Part shown: piece after piece, positions 16,366-26,714 of the stretch
Numbering within the stretch: position 1 is the first letter of the stretch
Layout: the number at the start of each line of letters is the position of its first letter
Assembly: GCA_010912705.1 (NCBI GenBank)
Contig: POWB01000023.1
Coordinates: 1 to 64,000, forward strand
From: Halochromatium sp.
Lineage (GTDB): Bacteria > Pseudomonadota > Gammaproteobacteria > Chromatiales > Chromatiaceae
DNA: 64,000 nucleotides
Direction: 5' to 3'
Notes under the pieces: model-generated
Seen by the model: the letters and a program-made list of their open reading frames with translations, nothing else
What the model was told of the DNA's origin: nothing
Databases searched by the model: none
Program-made: the position numbers and the translations under genes

Positions 16366-17367
16366 TTAACCGCCGGTCGCATTCATGTGCCGAAAGATCA
16401 CCGGCTTGGCCTCGAGATTGAAGTCGTGGCCTTCGGGCTTGATCGCCATGGACTTGATGATGGCGCGTTTGACTGCCTCATCATCGAGCGGGTTGGCGCG
16501 TAGCACGCGGCGTAGGTCCATCGAGTGCTCTTGGCCGAGGCAGAGCAGTAGTCGGCCTTCGGCGGTGACACGCACGCGGTTGCAGCTGCTGCAGAAGTTG
16601 TGGCTGTGCGGCGAGATGAAACCGACGCGGGTCTCGGCGCCGGCGACGCGCCAGTAGCGCGAGGGGCCGCCGGTCTGCTCGGTGGTCGGGATCAGCTCGA
16701 ACTGCTCGGCGAGGTCGGCGCGAATCTGCTCGCTCGGATAGAAGGCCTCGGCCCGGTCGTGCTCGCCGATCTCGCCGAGGGGCATCTCCTCGATGAATGC
16801 GATATCCAGTCCGCGCTCCAGCGCGAAGCTCACCAGGTCGATGACCTCGTCATGATTGCGATGCTTGAGGATGACGCTGTTCAGCTTGATGCGCGCAAAC
16901 CCAGCCGCGCGCGCCGCTTCGATACCGGTGAGCACCTGCTCGAGCTCGCCTTTACGGGTGATGGCACGGAACCGCTCGGGTCGCAGCGAATCCAGACTGA
17001 TATTGATACGGGTTACACCTGCGGCCTTGAGCCGCTCGGCAAAGCGCGGGAGTTGGGTGCCGTTGGTGGTGAGGCTGAGGTCTTTGAGGCCGGGCAGCGG
17101 TCCAAGCGCCTCGAACAGCGTCATCAGATCGCGCCGCACCAGCGGCTCACCGCCGGTGACGCGCAGTTTGGTGACGCCGAGCTCGGTGAAGCAACGACCG
17201 AGTCGGGCGATCTCTTCCAGCGTCAACACCTGCGCCCGGGGCAGGAAGGTCATGTCCTCGGCCATGCAGTAGACACACCTCAGATCGCAGCGATCGGTGA
17301 CCGAGAGGCGGACATAGGTCAGGTGGCGGCCGAAACGGTCGATCAGGGCAGGGCGTTCGGTGGACAT
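16366..17367 (-). CDS. moaA: GTP 3',8-cyclase (molybdenum cofactor biosynthesis)
   Basis: MoaA rearranges GTP to 3',8-cyclo-7,8-dihydro-GTP, the first step of molybdopterin synthesis. The radical-SAM cluster motif CDLRCVYC is N-terminal, RVTGGEPLVRRD is the SAM-binding block, and the second [4Fe-4S] site is FCSSCNRVRVTAEGRLLLCL. The C-terminus ends in Gly-Gly, as required for activity in this family. The ATG at 17367 is preferred; a TTG at 17388 adds seven residues. No other moa gene is adjacent. Confidence 0.95.
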   Translation of the reverse strand: MSTERPALIDRFGRHLTYVRLSVTDRCDLRCVYCMAEDMTFLPRAQVLTLEEIARLGRCFTELGVTKLRVTGGEPLVRRDLMTLFEALGPLPGLKDLSLTTNGTQLPRFAERLKAAGVTRINISLDSLRPERFRAITRKGELEQVLTGIEAARAAGFARIKLNSVILKHRNHDEVIDLVSFALERGLDIAFIEEMPLGEIGEHDRAEAFYPSEQIRADLAEQFELIPTTEQTGGPSRYWRVAGAETRVGFISPHSHNFCSSCNRVRVTAEGRLLLCLGQEHSMDLRRVLRANPLDDEAVKRAIIKSMAIKPEGHDFNLEAKPVIFRHMNATGG

Positions 17368-17517
17368 GCGGTCAGGCTCTTGGGGCAAACAGTGATGCTT
17401 TTACAGGTGATCAGGGTGATGAACGGCTAGGATGTTCGGTAGGGCTTCGCTAGCATTGTCGCTGATTCTGCGAGGTCTGGTCGAAAGACAAACAAACAAC
17501 AACAGCAAACAAGGGGA

Positions 17518-19113
17518 TTGGATGCGACAACTGCAATCGAGCATGCTGGCCAGATGACGGCACTGCAACAGCTCATTGATGGCCTGACTAACAGCTACTG
17601 GGAGCTGCTGGTCGGGCTGCTGGTGCTGGCCTTCATCTGGAAGATCGGCACGCTGGTGGTCGGCAAGCGGCCGCTGGCAGAACATTTGCCGCTGTTGACG
17701 GCACTGCTGGATGTGATCCTGTTGCCGATGTGGGTGGTCATCACCAGCGGGCTGTTGCGCTATGCGCTGCGAGCCTTGGGGCTGCCGAGCTTGATTGATC
17801 CGGTCGACTGGTGGACCAACTTCTTCGTCTACCTGGCCGCAGCTTGGGCCCTGGGCCGCGTGGTCACTGTGGTCGCCAAGCAGCGCCGGCGGCGGAAGAA
17901 TCGCAACGAGCATATCCCGAAGCTGATCGAGGCCTTGCTCTATGTCACCGTGATGCTGGTGGCGGTCGGGTTGTTCATGTGGCAGCAGGGCTATTCCTTT
18001 ACCGGTGTCTGGGTCTCGACCGGTGTCGCCGCGGGTGTGATCGGTCTGGCCTTGCAGCGCACGCTCGGGGATCTGTTCGCCGGAGTCTCGCTTGGGATCG
18101 AGCGGCCGTTCCGCATCGGCGATTGGCTTGAGCTCCCGGAAGAGAATCTGATCGGTCAGGTGGTTGACCTGAATTGGCGAGCAACCCGGCTTAGAGGCTG
18201 GGATAACGCCACGGTCGTGATCCCGAATGGCCGCATGGCGAGTGCGTCGCTGAAGAATTATTACAGCGACCATCATCTCTATGCACCCTGGTATTTCGTC
18301 AGCATCCCGGCCGAGGTCTCGCCGCGCTTCGCCTGTGCCCTGCTCCTGGATGCGGCGATGCGCTGCGATAGCGTGCTGAAGTTTCCGAATCCGGTCGTGC
18401 GCCTTTCCGATGCCTCGAAGGTGCCTTATAGCTACATGGTCTGGGTGCATCTGAAGAACTATCCGTCGATGTTTCGAGCACGCGAAGAGCTCTATCGCGA
18501 GATCCATCTTGGCTTGCAAGAGGCGGGCATTGAGGTCTCACCCGAGGTGACCGAGATGCGCACGCGCCGCGCGCACACCAATCGCGCCGAGCCGCCAACG
18601 GTGGCCTTGGCCTTGCGCAGTCTTGATGTCGCCGGGGTGCTGAATGACGACGAGCTGAATCAGCTGGCCGCGCGCAGCGAGTATCGGTACTTTGATGTCG
18701 GCGACCAGATCTTGGCCGAGGGTGGGGCTAGCGATGCCTTCTACGTGATCATTGGTGGCCTGGTCGACAGTGCGATCCGACTGCCGGATGGCTCCCCGAA
18801 GGTGGTGGAGACGCTCGGCCCGGGCAAGCATTTTGGCATCTCGGAGATGCTCACCACGCAGCCGAACTTCCTCGAGTTCATCGCCAATACCGATGTGACC
18901 CTGATCCGGATCGACCTCGATGCAGTGCGTGAGCTGATTGCGAAGCGCCCGGAGCTGGGTGAATACCTGGCCAGTGTGGTCAAGACGCGGCTCGATGCGG
19001 CCGATGCGGCGCGGGTTGCGAGCCGGCGCCCGGTGCGGCGGCTGTCGCTGCGCGATGTCCGCGATGGAATCGAGCGGCGTTTGCGTGGGAATCGGGGCGA
19101 GCGCCGCGGTTAG
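17518..19113 (+). CDS. MscS-family channel with C-terminal cyclic-nucleotide-binding domain
   Basis: The N-terminus has about four membrane helices; the MscS pore and beta domain follow (VSTGVAAGVIGLALQRTLGDLFAGVSLGIERPFRIGDWLEL). Residues about 370-500 form a CRP/cNMP-type beta-roll (YFDVGDQILAEGGASDAFYVI, then GPGKHFGISEML). The usual phosphate-binding GE-x(6-9)-RxA cassette is only partly recognisable, so cNMP binding is uncertain. Such fusions (bCNG-like) gate by ligand rather than tension alone. Starts at TTG 17518 or ATG 17554 are possible. It is divergent from moaA. Confidence 0.85.
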   Translation: MDATTAIEHAGQMTALQQLIDGLTNSYWELLVGLLVLAFIWKIGTLVVGKRPLAEHLPLLTALLDVILLPMWVVITSGLLRYALRALGLPSLIDPVDWWTNFFVYLAAAWALGRVVTVVAKQRRRRKNRNEHIPKLIEALLYVTVMLVAVGLFMWQQGYSFTGVWVSTGVAAGVIGLALQRTLGDLFAGVSLGIERPFRIGDWLELPEENLIGQVVDLNWRATRLRGWDNATVVIPNGRMASASLKNYYSDHHLYAPWYFVSIPAEVSPRFACALLLDAAMRCDSVLKFPNPVVRLSDASKVPYSYMVWVHLKNYPSMFRAREELYREIHLGLQEAGIEVSPEVTEMRTRRAHTNRAEPPTVALALRSLDVAGVLNDDELNQLAARSEYRYFDVGDQILAEGGASDAFYVIIGGLVDSAIRLPDGSPKVVETLGPGKHFGISEMLTTQPNFLEFIANTDVTLIRIDLDAVRELIAKRPELGEYLASVVKTRLDAADAARVASRRPVRRLSLRDVRDGIERRLRGNRGERRG

Positions 19114-19222
19114 ACTGCAGATCCGCTGCCTGCGGCCCTAACGCAACAGAGTTGGTCTGCCCCGCGCTGCAAGAGGAAAATCGCTGATCAGCAGAAGGAA
19201 AGGTTGCGGTCATCTATTCGGC

Positions 19223-19250
19223 AAGGCGGCCGCGCCGAGCGGGCCGCCTT
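19223..19250. terminator. G+C-rich hairpin between convergent genes
   Basis: AAGGCGGCC at 19223-19231 pairs perfectly with GGCCGCCTT at 19242-19250 around a 10-nt loop. It lies between the ends of the MscS-cNMP gene and the lipoprotein gene, which converge. No clear T-tract follows on either strand, so its termination efficiency is uncertain. Confidence 0.45.
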
Positions 19251-19263
19251 GGTCCCGCCCGCG

Positions 19264-19710
19264 TTACTCCTGCCCTTGCTCCTGTCCCTGCAGCTTGTCG
19301 AGCTTCACTTCAAGCGCGTCGATCTGCTCACGAATCGACTCGGGCAGCGAGTCCTTCAACTCGCCGAGCTTGGCCATCAGATCCTCGGCTGAGGTTAGAT
19401 TGTTCTTCTCGAGGTAGGTCTTGACCTGCCCGATCATCTCCTGCGCCTCGGTGTCAGCCTGCGCGCTCAGCATCTCGGCCTGATCCTTGGCAACGCCGGC
19501 GGCCTCAGAGAGGGCGTCCATGGCCTGGCTGCCAGCCTCAGCAGCGCTATCCATGGCTGCCTGTGCCTTCTCCTTGACCGCGTCCATGGTCGAGCTGCTG
19601 CCTTCGCCTGCGGGCTCAGTCGCGCCTTCGTCGCCGTTGCCGCCGTCGCCACAACCGCTCAGCGTAAGGAACAGCGCAGCAAAGACGGGGAGGATCAATC
19701 GCGTGTTCAT
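19264..19710 (-). CDS. Putative lipoprotein with helical repeat-like body
   Basis: A signal peptide with lipobox LSGC (LFLTLSGCGDGG) predicts a lipid-anchored periplasmic protein of about 125 mature residues. After a Gly/Glu/Ser-rich linker, the body is almost wholly alpha-helical with Ala-rich heptad-like segments (DAVKEKAQAAMDSAAEAG). It resembles small stress-type or Lpp-like helical lipoproteins, but no family was recognised. The ATG at 19710 starts the signal peptide; the longer frame from 19767 has no sense as a leader. Function unknown. Confidence 0.7.
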   Translation of the reverse strand: MNTRLILPVFAALFLTLSGCGDGGNGDEGATEPAGEGSSSTMDAVKEKAQAAMDSAAEAGSQAMDALSEAAGVAKDQAEMLSAQADTEAQEMIGQVKTYLEKNNLTSAEDLMAKLGELKDSLPESIREQIDALEVKLDKLQGQEQGQE

Positions 19711-19855
19711 AGGGTTGTTCCTTGATGTGTTGATGGGATGTTTGGTTGATCGGATGTTGGCAGACAACCCTATCGCAGTCGCAGGATCCTTGCATCAGGA
19801 TTCGTCGGGTTTCCTCGCTTGAAATCCCGGGCCGCTTTCTATAGCGTCTGTCGTC

Positions 19856-19940
19856 GTCCTGCTGGGGGTGCCTGCACGCGTGGGCTGAGAGAGTCCCCTC
19901 ATTACCTGATCCGGTTCGTACCGGCGGAGGGAAGCCAGGT
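19856..19940 (+). promoter_or_regulatory. TPP riboswitch (THI element)
   Basis: The conserved thi-box blocks are visible in order: GGGGGTGCC, GGCTGAGAGAGTCCC, the invariant CCTGATC, GGTTCGTACCGGCG, and GGAGGGAAGC. CCTG at the 5' end can pair with CAGG at the 3' end to close helix P1. It lies about 75 nt upstream of the thiC start, the standard arrangement for thiamine-pyrophosphate feedback control. A strong TAAGGAG Shine-Dalgarno precedes thiC, so translational control is plausible. Confidence 0.95.
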
Positions 19941-20004
19941 CGAGCCGCGGTTTTACTGTCGGCTCGTTTCGGTTCCTCGCACGCTGGTTCGCCATCGTTC
20001 CTAA

Positions 20005-21906
<1,902 letters not shown>

Positions 21907-22033
21907 GGCGCTTCCGAGTCGGCGATCGCAGCCAAGGGCTACTTCAAGGGTAGTGTTAGCGAAGCTCGATCAGGCATGGCTTGGTGGTTTGCAGCTTGCG
22001 GACACCGGGCCTTGGTCAATCCTGCGTTAAGAC

Positions 22034-24301
22034 TCAGCCGGCCGAGCGCTCGCGACGGACAGGGATATTGACGGCCGCTAGGGCCTCAGGTGGTCCTGGA
22101 CGACCGAACAGATAGCCTTGAAAGGCATTGCAGCCATTGCGCGTGAGAAAGCGACGTTGGGCGGAGGTCTCGACGCCCTCAGCAATGACTGAGAGTCCAA
22201 GCTGCGGCGCCAGGGCGAGGATGGCGCGCACGATCGCTGCCGCATTGGAGTCGTTGGTGACGTCATCGACGAAGGAGCGATCGATCTTCAGCGCATCGAG
22301 GGGCAGTCGCTTGAGATAGGCGAGTGACGAGTAGCCGGTGCCGAAATCATCGAGCGCAAACCGCAGGCCGAGGCCGCGTAGTGCGGTCATCTTGGTGATC
22401 GTGTCCTCGACATCCTCGAGCAGCAGGCTCTCGGTGAGTTCAAGCTCGAGCAGGCTCGGGTCGATCCTGTGCGAGAGCACGGCATGGCGCACCATGGCGA
22501 TGAAGTTGGGGTCGCGAAACTGGCGCGCGCTGATGTTGACGGCGAGCGATCGTTGCGCGCTGCTCGGCTCTTGCGCCCAGTCGGACAGCTGCGAACAGGC
22601 TGCATGCAGGACCCATTCACCGAGTGGTAGGATCAGCCCCGACTCTTCGGCCAGATGGATGAAGATGCCTGGGCCTAAGAGGCCGCGCTCAGGATGGGCC
22701 CAGCGCACGAGGGCCTCGGCCCCGATCAAGGTGCCAGCACTATCGACTTGTGCCTGGTAATGCAGCACGAACTGCTTGCTCAGCAGGCCTTCGCGCAGGT
22801 GCGCCTCAAGCTTGGTCCGTTGCTCCAGTGCGATCTGTGTCTTCGGATCGAAGAAGCGGAAGGTGTTACGGCCAGCATCCTTGGCCGCGTACATCGCTAG
22901 ATCCGCCCGCTTTAGCAGGTCGTCGACACTGGTGTCCGCATCATCGATCAGGGTTGCACCAATGCTGGGGGTCAGATGATGAGGCTTACCCCCGAGCGTA
23001 TAAGGTTCGCCGAGTGCCTGCTGCACCTTATCGGCGACCGCACGGGTCTGCAGTACGGCCTGATCGGTCTCATCGCTCAGGCCTTCCACAACCACAACGA
23101 ATTCGTCACCGCCGAGGCGGGCGACGGTATCGCGAGCGCGCACGCTACTGACGAGCCGTTCGGCGACCTGTTGCAATAAGTGGTCGCCCATATCATGGCC
23201 GAGGCTGTCGTTGAGGTCTTTGAAGTGGTCAAGATCGATGAACAGCAGGGCACCAAGATCACCGGTGCGGCGGATCGTTGCCAAGGCGTGGCTGAGTCGG
23301 TCGAGCAACAGACGCCGATTGGGCAGATGGGTCAAGACGTCGAAGAAGGCGAGCTGTTTGATCTGATTCTCAGCCGCCTTGCGGGAAGAAATATCTTGAT
23401 TCAGGAGTACTGCACCTAGGATGTCGCCGTTGCTGTCCTGGATCGGGACGGCCGAGGTGAGGATGGTCTTTGTTTTGCCGTCGACAGGCTCGATGCTGAC
23501 CTCTTTATTCAGGGTCGTCTCACCGTGGTGGATGGCACGAAAGGCTGGGCAATTCTGGAGCCCGATGCGGTGCCCGTTTTTGCTTGAGCAGACTGGACAG
23601 CTGCGGAAATGCTGGGGGCCGATCTGCTGTGTTCCGCTCCAAATCTGCTGTGCCGTGGAATTGCTATAGGTGATCTTTCCCTGGCGATCTAGGAACCAGA
23701 CGCCAACCGGTAGGTGCTCGACAATGGTCTTGAGTCGATCTTCGCTCTGGCGCAACGCATCCCGGGCACGCTGTTGCTCGGTCAGATCGGTAACAATTAC
23801 GGAAAAGGCACCTTGCTTCTGCTCGATCGGTAGCTCAGTGAGCGAGACATGGCAGGGAATGAGGGCGCTGCTCTGAACACTAGCCTGACGAATGAGCTGC
23901 AGCTCCAGGCGTTGTTGGGGGCGTGGTGATTGGCTGCGCAGCCAGGCCAGATAGGCGGGGCGGTCGGTCTCGCTGATCAGCTCGGCGAGCGTCGTTCCGG
24001 TGAGATCCTCGCGTGCACGCCCAAGCATTGCCACCATGCGAGGGTTGGCAAAATAGATGTGGCCGGTCGCGGTCAGGGTCATCGCCCCTTCACCCATCTC
24101 CTCGATCATCAGGCGATAGTCGTGCTCGGCGCCCTGCAGCTCGAGCACTCGACCGCCTTGCTGATCGGCGACGAGCAGCGCATCGATCTCGCCGGCACGG
24201 ATGGCATGGAGCACCGCCTCAGCTTCAGCCAAGCGCTGCTGCAGGGATAGCACTTTAGCCTCAGCGCTGGTCTCTAGCTCTGGGGATTGGTTGCTGGTCA
24301 T
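22034..24301 (-). CDS. PAS-PAS-GGDEF-EAL c-di-GMP protein downstream of kaiB
   Basis: This soluble 755-residue protein starts with a coiled coil. PAS 1 (about 65-175) contains MTLTATGHIYFANPRM. PAS 2 (about 190-315) has an unusual CPVC...NC cysteine cluster. The GGDEF domain (about 325-480) is intact (RLGGDEFVVV) with an RARD inhibitory site five residues earlier. The EAL domain keeps EALVRW, DDFGTGYSS and AEGVET. Both synthesis and breakdown of c-di-GMP are possible. It is 68 bp downstream of kaiB on the same strand and is probably co-transcribed, placing c-di-GMP output beside the Kai proteins. Confidence 0.88.
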   Translation of the reverse strand: MTSNQSPELETSAEAKVLSLQQRLAEAEAVLHAIRAGEIDALLVADQQGGRVLELQGAEHDYRLMIEEMGEGAMTLTATGHIYFANPRMVAMLGRAREDLTGTTLAELISETDRPAYLAWLRSQSPRPQQRLELQLIRQASVQSSALIPCHVSLTELPIEQKQGAFSVIVTDLTEQQRARDALRQSEDRLKTIVEHLPVGVWFLDRQGKITYSNSTAQQIWSGTQQIGPQHFRSCPVCSSKNGHRIGLQNCPAFRAIHHGETTLNKEVSIEPVDGKTKTILTSAVPIQDSNGDILGAVLLNQDISSRKAAENQIKQLAFFDVLTHLPNRRLLLDRLSHALATIRRTGDLGALLFIDLDHFKDLNDSLGHDMGDHLLQQVAERLVSSVRARDTVARLGGDEFVVVVEGLSDETDQAVLQTRAVADKVQQALGEPYTLGGKPHHLTPSIGATLIDDADTSVDDLLKRADLAMYAAKDAGRNTFRFFDPKTQIALEQRTKLEAHLREGLLSKQFVLHYQAQVDSAGTLIGAEALVRWAHPERGLLGPGIFIHLAEESGLILPLGEWVLHAACSQLSDWAQEPSSAQRSLAVNISARQFRDPNFIAMVRHAVLSHRIDPSLLELELTESLLLEDVEDTITKMTALRGLGLRFALDDFGTGYSSLAYLKRLPLDALKIDRSFVDDVTNDSNAAAIVRAILALAPQLGLSVIAEGVETSAQRRFLTRNGCNAFQGYLFGRPGPPEALAAVNIPVRRERSAG

Positions 24302-24369
24302 GGCCGTAGATGAGCGCTCAGCCGGGCTTAGATGTGCAGCGTCTGCCTGGCAGATGGCGGCTTAGGCGG

Positions 24370-24879
24370 CTAGATGCCCGTTGACCAGCTTGTCTGGCGC
24401 AGGTCGAGGCCGACGATGGCGCGTTCGGTGTCGGAGAGGTCACCGATGATCTTCCGCATCGGTAGAGGCAGGCGCCGGACAACGGTAGGGATGGCAAGGA
24501 TCTGATCTCCTTGAGCCAATTGTGGCTTATCGAGGAGGTCAATGACCTCGATTTGATAGCGACCGCTTAGGTGCTCCTCGCACATGGCCTTGAGGTTGGC
24601 GAAGGCGGCTAGCGACTTGGGCGTTTGACCAGCGACATAGAGACGCAGGGTCCAGGGCTCGCTCGCAGTGCCGGATTCAGCCTGATCCTGAGCAATGGCG
24701 GTTGGGGCGTTTGTTTGGGTATTAGGCAGGCTATTTGACTCGCTGTCGGGTTGTTCGTGCAATTGGCTGGCTCTTGTGCTGCCTAGCACGCTGTCGGAGC
24801 GCATGTCAGGGCTAGCGAGAGACTCGTTGGAGAGGATGGCGCGAACCGGCTGCTTGGCGTTATCGTCGGCTGCGCTCAT
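24370..24879 (-). CDS. kaiB: KaiB-like protein with long N-terminal extension
   Basis: Residues about 76-163 align with Kai[67 protein letters not shown]. KaiB switches fold to bind the KaiC CI ring. The proline cluster reads PLP where cyanobacterial KaiB has PPP. The first 75 residues are a hydrophilic, probably disordered Ser/Gln/Asp-rich tail absent from standard KaiB of about 100 residues. Its ATG overlaps the kaiC stop by 4 bp, and an AGGAGG lies within the kaiC 3' end, so the two are translationally coupled. No kaiA is in the window. Confidence 0.92.
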   Translation of the reverse strand: MSAADDNAKQPVRAILSNESLASPDMRSDSVLGSTRASQLHEQPDSESNSLPNTQTNAPTAIAQDQAESGTASEPWTLRLYVAGQTPKSLAAFANLKAMCEEHLSGRYQIEVIDLLDKPQLAQGDQILAIPTVVRRLPLPMRKIIGDLSDTERAIVGLDLRQTSWSTGI

Positions 24880-26597
24880 GGTCTATTATCCTCCTTCGTC
24901 ATGCTAGTCGGTGAATCGGCTCGTCGTACCGAGGCCATCGAGGCGCGAACTTGCAGAGACTGCGATTGGCGTTGCAGCTCGCGGTTGATAAGCGCTAAGG
25001 TCTCGGTTTCTTGAGCCTCAAACTCCTGCCGCAGTGCGGCGATCTGTGCTTCTAGTATAGTGCGGCGGCGCTCGAGATTCTGCTTGCGACGCTCAATCTC
25101 CTGCTCACGCTCGAGCTGCTCGCTCTCCTCTGCGGATTCCTGCGCGAGCCGCGCGCTGCCGGTCAAGACCCCGCCTGGCCCGATATAGACGTCGAGGATC
25201 TCGATACCCTGGCTGGTAATCAGGAATTCGCGGGTCTGATTAGAGTGCGCCATGCCGCGTGACTTGAGGATGCTGAGGGCGCGGTTACGCTCGCCGTCAG
25301 TGTTCAGCGCCATCAGGAGCAGCCAGGTATCGATCAGCGAAGAGATTGCCGAATCGGTCCGTTCTAACGACTCGCCGCCGAGCGTTAGGCTAGTAAACAG
25401 GGCCGTGATTTGACGGGTCTTGAGGAAATCGATGAGTCGCGTCAGCATGCCCTTGACTTCGAGCTCATTGTTGCCAGTGATGAAGCTATTGAGCGGGTCG
25501 AGTATCACCACCGCGGGGGTAAATCGCTCTACCGCCTGGTGAATCAGTGCCAGATGGCTCTCGAGGCCGGTGAAGCTTGGGCGGGCGGCATGAAACCGGA
25601 GCAGACCCTGCTCGGTCCAGTGTGCTAGGTTGAGGCCGATCGCGCTGAGGTTGCGCTGAATCTGTGCTGGCGATTCCTCAAAGGCGAAATAGAGTACGCG
25701 CTCGCCGCGGGCGCAGGTGGCCGCGGCGAAATGCCCCGCTAGGCTCGATTTGCCGGTGCCGGCAGTGCCTGAGACGAGCACGCTGCTGCCGCGAAAGAAG
25801 CCGTTGTCACCGAGCATGGTGTCGAGCCGCGCGACGCCGCTCGAGATGCGCTCGGTGGAGACCGGGTGGTTTAGGCCGAGCGAGGTGATTGGGGTCACCG
25901 AGATGCCGTCGCTGTTGATCAGGAAGGGATAATCGTTGGTGCCATGGCTGGAGCCGCGGTACTTGAGCACGCGCAGTCGGCGGGTCCAGGTCTGATCGCG
26001 TTCCTGATGATCGAGCGTGATCACGCAATCGGAGACATATTCCTCGAGTCCCTGGCGGGTGAGCTGGCCATGGCCACGCTCGCCGGTCACAATCGCCGTC
26101 ACGCCCTTGTCTTTGAGCCAGCGGAACAGACGTCGCAACTCCGCTCGCAAAATTGTTGGGTTTGGTAAGCCGGCAAAGATGGTCTCGATGGTGTCGAGCA
26201 CAACGCGCTTGGCGCCGATCGCATCGATGGCGCAGCCGAGACGGATGAACAGGCCGCTGAGGTCAAAGTCACCACTCGCCTCGAGCTCGCCTGGCTCAAC
26301 GACAACGAAGTCGATTGCCAATTGACCACGCGCACTCAGGTCATCGAGATCGAAGCCGAGGGAGGCGACGTTCTGGGTCAGCTCCGCGGCGGTTTCCTCG
26401 AACGCAATAAACACACCCGGCTCGCCGTAATTGGTCGCGCCCCTGACCAAGAACTCCATGGCGAATAAGGTCTTGCCACAGCCTGCGCCACCGCAGATCA
26501 GGGTTGGCCGACCGCGCGGTAAGCCGCCGCCGGTGATATCGTCGAGCCCACTGATGCCGGTTGGGGCCTTGGGCAAGCTGTTGCTAGGGTTGGTCAC
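24876..26597 (-). CDS. kaiC: KaiC-like double-domain ATPase/autokinase
   Basis: Two RecA-like domains are present. CI has Walker A GGAGCGKT (about residue 36) and the catalytic Glu pair FEET (67-68). CII has GTAGTGKS (277-284) and FEES (307-308). The autophosphorylation segment reads [12 protein letters not shown]: the site equal to cyanobacterial Ser431 is Ser and that of Thr432 is Ser, with the Thr426 equivalent kept. The C-terminal 85 residues form a charged coiled coil rather than the short cyanobacterial A-loop tail. GTG at 26597 is chosen for its GAGGAA Shine-Dalgarno; TTG at 26609 is the alternative. Without KaiA it may act as an hourglass timer or light/energy-responsive regulator. 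Confidence 0.95.
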   Translation of the reverse strand: MTNPSNSLPKAPTGISGLDDITGGGLPRGRPTLICGGAGCGKTLFAMEFLVRGATNYGEPGVFIAFEETAAELTQNVASLGFDLDDLSARGQLAIDFVVVEPGELEASGDFDLSGLFIRLGCAIDAIGAKRVVLDTIETIFAGLPNPTILRAELRRLFRWLKDKGVTAIVTGERGHGQLTRQGLEEYVSDCVITLDHQERDQTWTRRLRVLKYRGSSHGTNDYPFLINSDGISVTPITSLGLNHPVSTERISSGVARLDTMLGDNGFFRGSSVLVSGTAGTGKSSLAGHFAAATCARGERVLYFAFEESPAQIQRNLSAIGLNLAHWTEQGLLRFHAARPSFTGLESHLALIHQAVERFTPAVVILDPLNSFITGNNELEVKGMLTRLIDFLKTRQITALFTSLTLGGESLERTDSAISSLIDTWLLLMALNTDGERNRALSILKSRGMAHSNQTREFLITSQGIEILDVYIGPGGVLTGSARLAQESAEESEQLEREQEIERRKQNLERRRTILEAQIAALRQEFEAQETETLALINRELQRQSQSLQVRASMASVRRADSPTSMTKEDNRP

Positions 26598-26714
26598 GCC
26601 GTTCCTCAAGCCAATCAGGTTTCATCAATACTGCGCGCTCTTATCTCAGGTAGCTCTACTGAGCATGGTGACAGGGTCTGACCTTTGCATGCCAAGCTTG
26701 AGAGGGGGCAGATG

